The notes below the pieces were generated by a model, which did no database searches, was not told where the DNA came from, and worked only from the letters and a program-made list of their open reading frames with translations. DNA of 13,756 nucleotides, taken from positions 1-13,756 of the forward strand of contig JACQTM010000394.1 in NCBI GenBank assembly GCA_016210825.1, given 5' to 3'. Within the stretch, counting starts at the first letter, position 1. Each line of letters opens with the position of its first letter. Position numbers and translations under genes: made by a program. Origin of the DNA: Hyphomicrobiales bacterium (lineage in GTDB: Bacteria > Pseudomonadota > Alphaproteobacteria > Rhizobiales > Xanthobacteraceae). This document shows, piece by piece, positions 1-7,206 of this stretch.

Positions 1-704
1 AAATTGCCCTTAAGCTCGCGATTGATGCGCGTCAGTATGTTGAGATTGAAGCGCGCGGTCACACCCTCGGCGTCGTTATAGGCGGCGTTGAGGATGTCCG
101 TGTCCTTGACGGTATCGACGCCAACGATGCAGATCGCGCCGCGCCCGAGAATATTGCCGGCATGGCGCATGAACGCGGCAGCCTCATATGGCTCGAAATT
201 GCCGATGGTCGAGCCCGGAAAGAAGCCGGCGCGCGGTGCATTGGCCACCGTCTCCGGAACCACGAATGGCTTACTGATGTCGGCCACGACCGGATGGATC
301 GGCAGTTTTGGATAAAGCTTGCGCAGATCGGCCGACTGCTGGCGCAGAAACTCTCCCGAAATATCCACCGGCACGAACGCCGAAAGCTGTGGCGCGGCAT
401 CGAAGACGATCCGCGTCTTGCGGCAGGAGCCGGCGCCGAACTCGATCAAGACCGCACCATCGGGAATGAGTGCGGCAATATCAACGGCGCGCGCCTCAAG
501 AATCGCGATTTCGGTTCGCGTCGGATAATATTCCGGCAGCTCCGTGATGCGTTCGAACAGCCGCGAACCTTCGGTGTCGTAGAAATATTTCGGCGGTAGA
601 CGTTTCGGGTCGGCACCGAGGCCCGCCATCACATCCGCCGCGAACGCCGCCGCCGAAATATTGGCCTCGTCCAATCCGGAAACCTGTCGTGCCGGCGTTG
701 CCAT
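1..704 (-). CDS. egtD: L-histidine N-alpha-methyltransferase EgtD (partial, C-terminus off left edge)
   Basis: Transfers three methyl groups from SAM to the alpha-amino group of histidine, giving hercynine, the precursor of ergothioneine and selenoneine. 234 codons are visible from the ATG at 702-704; about 90 residues of a usual ~320 lie beyond the window. Seen: the family-typical N-terminus PPKYFYDTEGSRLFERITE (residues 37-55), SAM-binding EFGAGS (88-93), acidic VDIS (113-116) and the hallmark FFPGSTIGNFEPYE (161-174); N169 in this motif sits where EgtD enzymes contact histidine (family knowledge, recalled). The last visible residues (AAYNDAEGVTARFNLN) are also EgtD-like. It starts 45 bases after the egtB stop on the same strand, so egtB-egtD is very likely one operon. 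No strong ribosome binding site is visible. The later in-frame ATG (residue 26) is less likely because the N-terminal helix would be lost. Confidence 0.95.
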   Translation of the reverse strand, partial: MATPARQVSGLDEANISAAAFAADVMAGLGADPKRLPPKYFYDTEGSRLFERITELPEYYPTRTEIAILEARAVDIAALIPDGAVLIEFGAGSCRKTRIVFDAAPQLSAFVPVDISGEFLRQQSADLRKLYPKLPIHPVVADISKPFVVPETVANAPRAGFFPGSTIGNFEPYEAAAFMRHAGNILGRGAICIVGVDTVKDTDILNAAYNDAEGVTARFNLNILTRINRELKGN

Positions 705-749
705 GTCGGTCCGTCTGCCCCGTTGTTTCGTCGATCGGCGAGCGTGCCG

Positions 750-2027
750 TCAGTCTGCGTAATCCGCAAGGCGCAGGCCCGTGAATTGCCAGCGCGCCGG
801 CGGGTAGAAGAAGTTGCGGTAGCTCGAACGGGCATGACCTGCCGGTGTCGCAAATGAGGAGCCTCGTAATACCATCTGGTTGACCATGAACTTACCGTTA
901 TATTCGCCAAGCGCGCCAGGCGCCGCGCGATAGCCCGGATAAGGCGAGTAGGCGCTGCGTGTCCATTGCCACACCATGCCGAAAGCATCGGCGAAGTGAC
1001 CGGCGCGCGCGGCCACCTCCCATTCTTCTTCCGTCGGCAGATACTTACCCGACCAGCGCGCGAAGGCATCGGCTTCGTAATAGCTGATGTGACAAACGGG
1101 AACCACGCGCTCGACTGGCTTAGTACCGGCGAGCGTGAAGGATGACCACTCGCCGTCAATGTCGCGCCAATGTCCCGGCGCCCGCCAGCCTTCGGCTTCG
1201 ACCTGCGCCCAGCCGTCCGACAGCCACAGTGACGGCGTCGTATAGCCGCCGTCTTGCATGAAGGCGAGCCACTCACCGTTGGTGACGAGCTGTCGCGCGA
1301 TTCGCACGGGCCGCAGCAATACGCGATGCACCGGCAGTTCATTGTCGAAGCAGAAGCTGCCGTCTTCGTGGCCGATAGGGTGGATGCCGGCGGCTAATTC
1401 GGCAAAGTCCGATTTTCCGCTGGACGCCCGCGGCCAGGTCCAATCCGCGTCGTAGATCGGATCGGTCGGGTTTTGCGCAAAGGCATGGAGAATGTCAGTG
1501 AGTATCAACTCCTGGTGCTGCTGTTCGTGATGTAGCCCGATCTCGACAACCGGCAGTACCTTGGCAAGTTTTTTATCGTCAGCACCCTCGATCAATGCGG
1601 CAACCGCTGAATCTACGTGTTCTCGATAAGCCAATATGTCCTCGCCGTTCGGCCGGGTGACGAGGCCGCGCTGCGGCCGCGCGTGACGCGGGCCCAAAGC
1701 GACGTAATAGGAATTAAATAGAAAGTCGAAGCGAGTATCGAACGACTTGTAACCCTTCGCCATCGGGTGAAGCAGGAACTGCTCGAAAAACCACGTGACA
1801 TGCGCCCGGTGCCATTTGATCGGACTGGCATCGGGCATCGACTGCACCACTTGATCTTCCAGTGTGAGCCGCGCGGCGAGCGCCTCCGTCTCGGCGCGCA
1901 CGGCATAAAACGCATGGAGCGCCGCGGCACGCGATTGGCGCGCGGCGGCGATGATGGCAACAGCACTTTGGCCCGAACGCTTCGCTTTATCGTCCCGCTT
2001 AAGCAGGGACGCTGCGGATCGCGGCAT
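750..2027 (-). CDS. egtB: Ergothioneine biosynthesis sulfoxide synthase EgtB
   Basis: Non-heme iron enzyme that uses O2 to join hercynine to a thiol donor (gamma-glutamylcysteine or cysteine) as a sulfoxide, the committed sulfur step of ergothioneine synthesis. 425 residues from the chosen start. An N-terminal DinB-like helical domain is followed by a formylglycine-generating-enzyme-like domain. The iron ligands are visible: H76 in WHRAHVTWFFEQF and the HxxxHxE motif H167-EQQ-H171-Q-E173. The C-terminal half has YLPTEEEWEVAAR, VWQWTRSAYSPYPGY and VLRGSSFATPAGHARSSYRNFF, typical of proteobacterial EgtB. Three ATG codons lie in tandem (2025-2033); GGAG abuts the first and stands 6 bases before the third, so the third (2027) is chosen. 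The first would add two Met residues. The gene is followed by egtD, which supplies its substrate. Which thiol donor is used cannot be told from the sequence. Confidence 0.93.
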   Translation of the reverse strand: MPRSAASLLKRDDKAKRSGQSAVAIIAAARQSRAAALHAFYAVRAETEALAARLTLEDQVVQSMPDASPIKWHRAHVTWFFEQFLLHPMAKGYKSFDTRFDFLFNSYYVALGPRHARPQRGLVTRPNGEDILAYREHVDSAVAALIEGADDKKLAKVLPVVEIGLHHEQQHQELILTDILHAFAQNPTDPIYDADWTWPRASSGKSDFAELAAGIHPIGHEDGSFCFDNELPVHRVLLRPVRIARQLVTNGEWLAFMQDGGYTTPSLWLSDGWAQVEAEGWRAPGHWRDIDGEWSSFTLAGTKPVERVVPVCHISYYEADAFARWSGKYLPTEEEWEVAARAGHFADAFGMVWQWTRSAYSPYPGYRAAPGALGEYNGKFMVNQMVLRGSSFATPAGHARSSYRNFFYPPARWQFTGLRLADYAD

Positions 2028-2033
2028 CATCAT

Positions 2034-2037
2034 CTCC
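2034..2037 (-). promoter_or_regulatory. egtB ribosome binding site
   Basis: GGAG on the minus strand directly precedes three tandem ATG codons. Normal Shine-Dalgarno spacing (6 bases) is reached only for the third ATG, which is why the egtB start is placed at 2027. Confidence 0.55.
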
Positions 2038-2373
2038 GACGAGGGGGATTTTCGGGTTTGCGCGGCAATTAAACAATAAATGGGGCTCGCTACAGTTCCA
2101 TTGTCTCACCGTTCGAGACGACAAGCCAATGAAATAACTGCCGCAGTCGCGAAAATGTCAGAGGCACGTGATCGAGCGCGGAGCTAGACGCTACGCATGA
2201 CCCATACCAGATCACGACAATGCAGCGCATTTCATTCTATCCCCTGATTTCCTGGGTTTGGCGCAGGTTCCCGCGTGACCGGCTCAAATTGGCGGCGATT
2301 TTGCGGCAATTCCACAGGGATAGCACAACGGGAAAACAACATGTCCCTGCGCGAATTATCGCGGCCGGGATAG
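2038..2373. other. Intergenic region between divergent egtB and secreted-protein gene
   Basis: About 340 bases with no supportable gene. It must hold the egtB promoter (minus strand), but I see no convincing -35/-10 pair. A small inverted repeat GTCTC-N7-GAGAC lies near 2102-2118 and could be a weak hairpin or operator. An open frame from 2220 runs into the downstream secreted-protein gene, but it has no ribosome binding site and would bury that gene's signal peptide, so it is not called. Confidence 0.5.
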
Positions 2374-2398
2374 GGAACTTGTTGCCGCGTCACACGTA
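2374..2398 (+). promoter_or_regulatory. Candidate EcfG (general stress sigma factor) promoter
   Basis: GGAAC at 2374-2378, 16 bases, then CGTA at 2395-2398. The alphaproteobacterial EcfG/RpoE2 consensus is GGAAC, 16-17 bases, CGTT, so there is one mismatch in the -10. A start of transcription near 2405 would leave about 25 bases before the ATG at 2430, with its GGAGG in between. This would place the small secreted protein, and perhaps the transglycosylase after it, under the general stress response. Pattern match only. Confidence 0.45.
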
Positions 2399-2429
2399 TC
2401 TTCTAGTGCTTCACTCGTGGAGGCCGATC

Positions 2430-2714
2430 ATGCGCAACGCTTTCCTTGGACTTTCGTTCCTAACCGCACTCCTAATTTATCCAGCCGTTGGTGGTGCGCA
2501 GACCGAGAATACAGACGCACCGAACCTGTCCGCTCCGCCGACGAACTATGAGCTCGCGGCACGGCGCGCAATGGCGATCGAAACCACTGGCGTCGCCTCG
2601 GAAACGGAAACCGTCCGCAATGAGCAACCGGTTCTCATCGAGCGGCCGGAGCCGATGGCACGCGCTTTAATCTGCACTGGGGCTCCGAACGAATCGCGGT
2701 CTTGCGACGAATAG
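2430..2714 (+). CDS. Small secreted hypothetical protein
   Basis: 94 residues; I do not recognise a family. GGAGG at 2419-2423 lies 6 bases before the ATG, a strong start. Residues 1-24 look like a Sec signal peptide: MRN, a hydrophobic core to about residue 20, then a GGA site before QTEN. The mature ~70 residues are Glu/Pro/Ala-rich and polar, with two cysteines (C82 and C92, ICTGAPNESRSC) that could form a disulfide in the periplasm. No membrane segment follows the signal. It precedes the lytic transglycosylase by 84 bases on the same strand and sits behind a candidate EcfG promoter, suggesting an envelope or stress role, which is inference only. Confidence 0.7.
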   Translation: MRNAFLGLSFLTALLIYPAVGGAQTENTDAPNLSAPPTNYELAARRAMAIETTGVASETETVRNEQPVLIERPEPMARALICTGAPNESRSCDE

Positions 2715-2798
2715 CGGCTCCCGGCTGGCGGCAGGCCTTGACCGGACGTGATCGAATGGCAGAGTGACGTTCGCGGGATCGACGAGCGGACGTCAAGC

Positions 2799-4001
2799 AT
2801 GCAACAGATGCGATTGGTGGCAGCCTTTGCAGTAACCCTGCTAGCGGGCGTTTCGTCCATCGCACACGCCGCTCCCTGCCGGGGCAACATAAGCTTTGAT
2901 CGCTGGCTTGAGGACTTCAAGCGCGAGGCTATTGCGCAAGGTGTATCGCCCGCGACCGTGGCGTCGGCGTTGAGCGGGGTGGCGTTCGATCAGTCGATCG
3001 TCAACAAGGATCGCGGCCAAGGTGTCTTCGCTCAGAGTTTCCTACAATTTTCCGACCGCATGGCCGCGGCTTATCGCATTCAGAAGGGCAACGCGCTGAT
3101 TAAGCAGCATGCCGCGACGTTTGCGCGCATCGAACGCCAGTATGGCGTGCCAGCGCAACCGATCGTCGCATTCTGGGGATTGGAAACCGATTTTGGCGCC
3201 AATATCGGCAAACTGCCGACATTGCGCTCGCTCGTGACGCTTGCCTATGACTGCCGGCGGCCGGATAAATTCCGCCCCGAATTGCTCGATGCATTGCGCG
3301 TGATCCAGCGCGGCGATCTGTCCGCGCAGCAGATGATCGGCGCCTGGGCGGGCGAACTCGGCCAGATGCAATTCATGCCCTCAACCTATGTGAAATACGC
3401 GGTCGACTACGACGGCGATGGGCGGCGCGATCTGTTGCGCAGCGCGCCCGATGCGCTCGCCTCGGCCGGCAATTTTCTCGCTCAGCTCGGCTGGCGGCGC
3501 GGCGAGCCGTGGCTCGAGGAAGTGCGCGTACCTGCCAACCTACCCTGGGATCAGGCGGACCTTGCCATCGAGCATCCACGTTCGCAGTGGGCACGCCACG
3601 GCGTCACGCTGCGCGACGGTCGGCCGCTGCCAGCCGACGGCTTGTCCGCTTCGCTGCTGTTGCCGATGGGGCGCAACGGTCCGGCGTTTCTCGCTTACCG
3701 CAATTTCAATGTCTTCCTGGAATGGAACCAGTCGCTGGTCTATTCGACTACCGTCGCGTATCTCGCAACGCGCATCGCCGGTGCGCCGCCGGTGCAACGC
3801 GGCAACGCGCCGGCAAGCCTCACCGCGCAGCAGGTTTTCGAATTGCAACGGCTGCTCGCCGCGCGCGGCCTCAAGCCTGGAAAGGTTGATGGCAAGGCTG
3901 GCACGGAAACACGCGCGGCGATCAAGCAGGCACAGATGCGTCTTGGGTTACCCGCGGATTCCTGGCCGACGGCGGAATTGATTGATCGTCTGCGGCGTTG
4001 A
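2799..4001 (+). CDS. Secreted lytic murein transglycosylase, MltB/SLT_2 family, with peptidoglycan-binding domain
   Basis: Cleaves the MurNAc-GlcNAc bond of peptidoglycan with formation of 1,6-anhydroMurNAc; acts in the periplasm in wall remodelling. 400 residues. A signal peptide spans about residues 1-25 (LVAAFAVTLLAG core, AHA-A site). The MltB-like catalytic domain covers about 30-320: catalytic Glu is E129 in FWGLETDFG, followed by GAWAGELGQMQFMPSTY (181-197) and a Ca-loop-like YDGDGRRD (about 205-212). A C-terminal PG_binding_1 domain covers about 340-398 (VFELQRLLAARGLKPGKVDG, then ETRAAIKQAQ). The start at 2799 is chosen because the frame upstream (GTG 2748) only adds a polar stretch ahead of the signal peptide; ATG 2808 is also possible. 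It may be cotranscribed with the small secreted protein before it. Which MltB-like paralogue it is cannot be decided. Confidence 0.92.
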   Translation: MQQMRLVAAFAVTLLAGVSSIAHAAPCRGNISFDRWLEDFKREAIAQGVSPATVASALSGVAFDQSIVNKDRGQGVFAQSFLQFSDRMAAAYRIQKGNALIKQHAATFARIERQYGVPAQPIVAFWGLETDFGANIGKLPTLRSLVTLAYDCRRPDKFRPELLDALRVIQRGDLSAQQMIGAWAGELGQMQFMPSTYVKYAVDYDGDGRRDLLRSAPDALASAGNFLAQLGWRRGEPWLEEVRVPANLPWDQADLAIEHPRSQWARHGVTLRDGRPLPADGLSASLLLPMGRNGPAFLAYRNFNVFLEWNQSLVYSTTVAYLATRIAGAPPVQRGNAPASLTAQQVFELQRLLAARGLKPGKVDGKAGTETRAAIKQAQMRLGLPADSWPTAELIDRLRR

Positions 4002-4020
4002 TCATCTCGCGCCAATGCAA

Positions 4021-4052
4021 AACCGCCCCGTATCTTTTCATACGGGGCGGTT
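4021..4052. terminator. Bidirectional Rho-independent terminator
   Basis: Perfect 13-bp inverted repeat (4021-4033 with 4040-4052, AACCGCCCCGTAT arm) around a 6-base loop CTTTTC, 19 bases after the transglycosylase stop and 29 bases after the convergent deacetylase stop. On the minus strand the stem runs into TTTTGC; on the plus strand the T tract is short (TTCTTGG). It probably ends transcription from both sides, better for the minus strand. Confidence 0.85.
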
Positions 4053-4081
4053 CTTGGTTCTCGAGGAGCGCTAGATACGCG

Positions 4082-4996
4082 CTATTTTGCCTCCTCAACG
4101 GTGCGTACGACGCTCGATACCGGGCGGGCGCCAATCGTGTTGCCGCCAAATTCCTTGAGGATTGCCTCGTCGTATTTGGCTTCGGTCTTGACCTGATCCT
4201 TTGTCGTCACGTGGACGATCTTGTAGCCGTTGGCCTTGAGCTGCTTGAGCAGCTCCGGTACCGCCTGCGAGGTGTGCGACTGGAAGTCGTGCATCAGCAC
4301 GATGCCCTTGCCGTGCTTCTTCAGCTTGGCGAGAACCGAGGCGATGACCTGCTCGGGCTTGCGCATCTTGAAATCGAAAGAGTCCATGTCGGTGGAGAAG
4401 ATGCCGACATTGCGCTTGCCGAGATACTCCACGAGCTCGGGCGGATGCTTGAGCGCCGGAAAGCGGAACAGCGGCGCGGTGTCGGCGCCGACCGCCGAAT
4501 GCACGGCACTGAAGCCCTTCTCGATCTCGTCGATGGATTCCTCGGTCGTCTTCTTGCGCGACAGATCCACGTGCGACCAGGTATGCGAGCCGATGGTATG
4601 GCCGGCCGCAGCGACCTCCTTGAGGATGTTCGGATACCACATGGCGTGTTTACCAATGGGAAAGAAGGTCGCCTTCACGCATTGCTCGGCGAGCGCGGCG
4701 AGTACGGATTGCGTATTGCCAGGCCAAGGGCCGTCGTCGAAGGTCAGAACCACTTCATTGTTACGCAGGAAGTCGTAGGCCTTGAAATGCTCGAAGCCGA
4801 AGCCGGGCCCACCTGTGGTGTCGATCTGCACGGTGCGCGCCAAGCCGATTGCATCGGGATTGGTGCACTTCTTGGCCGACGTCGCCGCGCCCGCAGGGGC
4901 CGCGCCGGAGGTGGAAGCCTTGTCCTGCGCCTGCGCGACGAACATCGCCGCAAGAGACACCGACATTGCCAAGGTAATCGCCGCAACAAGACGCAT
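4082..4996 (-). CDS. Secreted polysaccharide deacetylase (NodB homology, CE4)
   Basis: Metal-dependent removal of acetyl groups from an N- or O-acetylated polysaccharide (peptidoglycan, chitin-like or exopolysaccharide). 304 residues from ATG 4996, preceded by a strong GAGGGAG (5004-5010); the open frame extends further upstream but lacks a signal peptide and ribosome site there. A signal peptide spans about residues 1-23 (AQA-Q). NodB motifs in order: TFDDGP with D87/D88; HTWSH with H138 and H142 as metal ligands; FRFPAL; STDMDSFDFK; IVLMHD. All CE4 catalytic motifs are present, but motif 3 is RFPAL rather than the usual RxPYG, so substrate preference may differ from chitin/NodB enzymes. A low-complexity Ala/Thr/Ser linker follows the signal. 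It converges on the lytic transglycosylase with a shared terminator; both act on the cell envelope. True substrate unknown. Confidence 0.9.
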   Translation of the reverse strand: MRLVAAITLAMSVSLAAMFVAQAQDKASTSGAAPAGAATSAKKCTNPDAIGLARTVQIDTTGGPGFGFEHFKAYDFLRNNEVVLTFDDGPWPGNTQSVLAALAEQCVKATFFPIGKHAMWYPNILKEVAAAGHTIGSHTWSHVDLSRKKTTEESIDEIEKGFSAVHSAVGADTAPLFRFPALKHPPELVEYLGKRNVGIFSTDMDSFDFKMRKPEQVIASVLAKLKKHGKGIVLMHDFQSHTSQAVPELLKQLKANGYKIVHVTTKDQVKTEAKYDEAILKEFGGNTIGARPVSSVVRTVEEAK

Positions 4997-5221
4997 TGTT
5001 GTTCTCCCTCTACGGTCCGGAGCCTTACACCATGGACCCGGCCTGAATGCGTGAAGCTTGTCGAAAAAGCTTAACACGCGGATGCGCTCCCGTCTTGTCT
5101 TGATGACGGACGAATTGTGGCGGCGCATAAATAGCGTAAACGGCAGTAAAGTCCTGATTTTGCTCGGCGGTGAAAACCCGCAGTTACGCCTGATCGGCGG
5201 CGTGGAACCGAACGAACGGTC

Positions 5222-5653
5222 TCACAGCCGCCCCATCTCATATTCCGCGCAGGAGCAACCGATCTGAATGAGCCCCTCCTCGAGATGATCGGCGAGCATG
5301 GGCTTGGCAAGAAGGTAGGCGGCTGTGCGCTTGTTATGCAGTCGGGCGGCCTCTTCCCGCAAATTGTTCCATTCCTCGATGGTTCCGTCGCCACGGCCCA
5401 ACCAGACCAGGGTGACGAGATCAATCTGCTCGTCCTCGCTCAGTGCGCCAATAAACGATCGAAGCTCCTGAAATACCGGATCGTCGCCATGATCTTCCAG
5501 GACCGACAACATGCCGTCATCGATCGCATTTGAACCGGAATCGGGATCGGTCACGACATCCTTGACGTCGAACTCGCGAGCCTTGACGATGATGAAGCAA
5601 ACCTTCTCCGGCGAGATCGACAGTGTCGGCATCGTCATCGTGATCGTTGTCAT
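5222..5653 (-). CDS. DUF3775 domain-containing protein
   Basis: 143 residues, cytosolic (no signal or membrane segment), strongly acidic. It matches the alphaproteobacterial DUF3775 pattern as I recall it: PEKVCFIIVKAREFDVKD, then TDPDSGSNAIDDGM, then a helical part with LSEDEQIDLVTLVWLGRGD and a C-terminal DHLEEGLIQIGCSC. Function unknown for the family. ATG at 5653 is preceded by AAGGGAA about 6 bases upstream. It lies downstream of senA on the same strand after 213 bases, and upstream of the deacetylase by about 225 bases; the spacing does not argue for an operon with either. No cofactor motif is visible. Confidence 0.8.
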   Translation of the reverse strand: MTTITMTMPTLSISPEKVCFIIVKAREFDVKDVVTDPDSGSNAIDDGMLSVLEDHGDDPVFQELRSFIGALSEDEQIDLVTLVWLGRGDGTIEEWNNLREEAARLHNKRTAAYLLAKPMLADHLEEGLIQIGCSCAEYEMGRL

Positions 5654-5866
5654 TGCGGCTTCCCTTGGCGCAGCCTATCGCACAGACAACCAGATAATAT
5701 GTTCCAACCTTCAAGGCCGCCGCGCAAATGGCCCGTTGCCCGGTCGAAATGAATTCTAAAAGACAATACTCAATTAATGACGGCGGCGAATTTGAGGCAA
5801 ATCAAATACAGGCCAAATCCGGCATATTGCTTCAGCGTGAATATCTTGTCGCTCACGCACGTGCGA

Positions 5867-7189
5867 TCACGGCACGCAGGTGCGGAACCCGGCAATCACG
5901 TCATTCCGCTCGGGTGTGAAAAAGTTCCGATAGCTCGGACGCCCGATGCGCGTACTCGTGGCCCAGGAACCGCCGCGCAGCACTTTTCGTGAATTAAACC
6001 ATGGTTCCGAATAGTCTTCGTATGGGTCGCGGCTAAAACCCGGGAATGGAACGAAATCGGAGGCGGTCCATTCCCACACGTTGCCGATCATCTGCCGGCA
6101 TCCGAAGGCGCTGTCGCCGGCCGAACACGAGGCGACATCGAGCGGCCCATCGACGGTGAAATCGAGATTCGCGTGCGCACGTCGCGGCGCTTCGTCCCCC
6201 CATGGCCAACGGCGTTTCTTCGCGGCAAGGCGCGTTCCGCCGTTCGCCGCCTCGCCGATGGCCGCCACTTCCCATTCCGCTTCGGTTGGCAGGCGTCGCT
6301 TTGCCCAACGGCACCAGGCGTCGGCCTCGTACCAATTGACAAACACGACCGGCGCGTGTGGCGAAAGCACCTCGACGCGGTCATAGCGGCGCCACATCCA
6401 GATCATCTCGCGTTTGGGCAGCCAGTATTTTGGTCTTTCCGCGCCTTCGCGCTCGCGCCAAGCCCAGCCATCGTCACTCCAGAACTCGCGACGCTGATAA
6501 CCTTCGTCATCGACGAAGGCGGCAAATTCGGCATTCGTGACTGGCGCCTTGGCAATCCGAAACGCCGCCACCTCAATGTCGTGCGCCCATTTTTCATTGT
6601 CGAAGACAAAACCATCCGCGGGAGTCGAGCCGAGCCGCCACGATCCACCTGGCACTTCGGCATCGCCCGGGAACGCCCCGTCATCGCGAATGAATGCGCC
6701 GCCGAGGTCCTGCGGCTGCGCGTAACCGTGCGTTTGCCGCGTGTAGGCCAACGCCTCGACATGCATATCCTCGTGACGAATGGACAGCTCGTAGAAATAA
6801 CGCGCCGGGGTTTCGACAATGCCGCTCAATCGATCGCGCTGTCTATCGAGCACGTCCGACAGGAATGCGAAAATTGATTCGCGATCTGGCAAGTCCAGAT
6901 CCCAGCGCGTCGCATGGGGTACTGTGCTCGAATTCCACAACAGGTCGGCGCGCTCGATCAGCGGCGCATTGCGGTGAACGTGCCGCAGGGTCCAAAATTC
7001 ATGAAACCAGCCGACATGCCCGATCTCCCATAGAATGGGGTTGACGATCGGCAGCATCGGCCCCATCAACTGATCCGTTGACAGGTCTTCGGTGAGGCGG
7101 CGGCTGCGCGAGCGCACGTCGCCGAGCTGGACGGCCAATTCCTCCGCGGTGGCGCCACTCGTCGGCCGGTGCGTTGCTATATCGTTCAT
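5867..7189 (-). CDS. senA: Selenoneine synthase SenA (EgtB-like hercynine oxygenase)
   Basis: Predicted non-heme iron oxygenase that joins hercynine to a selenosugar using O2, leading to selenoneine. 440 residues. A DinB-like N-terminal domain has H58 in LWEIGHVGWFHEFW and the HxxxHxE motif H139-EDM-H143-V-E145. The formylglycine-generating-enzyme-like domain has GGSWRLGS, APVTNAEFAAF, RRLPTEAEWEVAA, GNVWEWTASDFVPFPGF and VLRGGSWATSTRIGRPSYRNFFTPERNDVIAGFRTC. It is clearly a paralogue of the EgtB encoded at 750-2027 but has a longer central insert (WPWGDE region). The SenA call rests mainly on the divergent neighbour being a SenB-type glycosyltransferase, the arrangement that defines selenoneine loci; sequence alone would allow EgtB-like. 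It is not OvoA, which carries an extra methyltransferase domain. Start ATG 7187-7189 overlaps the senB start; ATG at 7198 is an alternative. No good ribosome site. Confidence 0.85.
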   Translation of the reverse strand: MNDIATHRPTSGATAEELAVQLGDVRSRSRRLTEDLSTDQLMGPMLPIVNPILWEIGHVGWFHEFWTLRHVHRNAPLIERADLLWNSSTVPHATRWDLDLPDRESIFAFLSDVLDRQRDRLSGIVETPARYFYELSIRHEDMHVEALAYTRQTHGYAQPQDLGGAFIRDDGAFPGDAEVPGGSWRLGSTPADGFVFDNEKWAHDIEVAAFRIAKAPVTNAEFAAFVDDEGYQRREFWSDDGWAWREREGAERPKYWLPKREMIWMWRRYDRVEVLSPHAPVVFVNWYEADAWCRWAKRRLPTEAEWEVAAIGEAANGGTRLAAKKRRWPWGDEAPRRAHANLDFTVDGPLDVASCSAGDSAFGCRQMIGNVWEWTASDFVPFPGFSRDPYEDYSEPWFNSRKVLRGGSWATSTRIGRPSYRNFFTPERNDVIAGFRTCVP

Positions 7190-7206
7190 GAATATCATTC
7201 TTATCA
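7177..7206. promoter_or_regulatory. AT-rich senA/senB divergent start region
   Basis: The senA start codon (minus, 7187-7189) and the senB start codon (plus, 7188-7190) share bases inside CATG, within the 8-bp palindrome TTCATGAA (7185-7192). A near-perfect direct repeat ATATC(G/A)TTC occurs at 7179-7187 and 7192-7200. CTATAT at 7177-7182 could be a -10 for senB placing the start of transcription at or beside the ATG, and GATAAG on the other strand could do so for senA. No -35 or Shine-Dalgarno is convincing for either, so leaderless transcripts are a possibility. Confidence 0.4.

Noticed and set aside
2220..2429. 70-codon N-terminal extension of the small secreted protein
   Set aside because: No ribosome binding site at 2220, it crosses the promoter candidate, and it would bury the signal peptide that begins at 2430 after GGAGG.
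5053..5073. Hairpin from two AAGCTT copies upstream of the deacetylase
   Set aside because: Six-bp stem only, AAGCTT is self-complementary, and there is no T tract; not a supportable terminator or operator.
3998..5074. 358-codon plus-strand open frame opposite the polysaccharide deacetylase
   Set aside because: The minus-strand gene has all CE4 motifs, a signal peptide and a strong ribosome site; the plus frame has none and begins inside the terminator region.
6173..6877. 234-codon plus-strand frame opposite senA
   Set aside because: Shadow frame; senA has the iron-ligand and FGE-like motifs.
5867..7189. OvoA (5-histidylcysteine sulfoxide synthase) as the identity of the second hercynine oxygenase
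   Set aside because: The protein is 440 residues and lacks the C-terminal methyltransferase domain of OvoA; the divergent SenB-type neighbour points to SenA.
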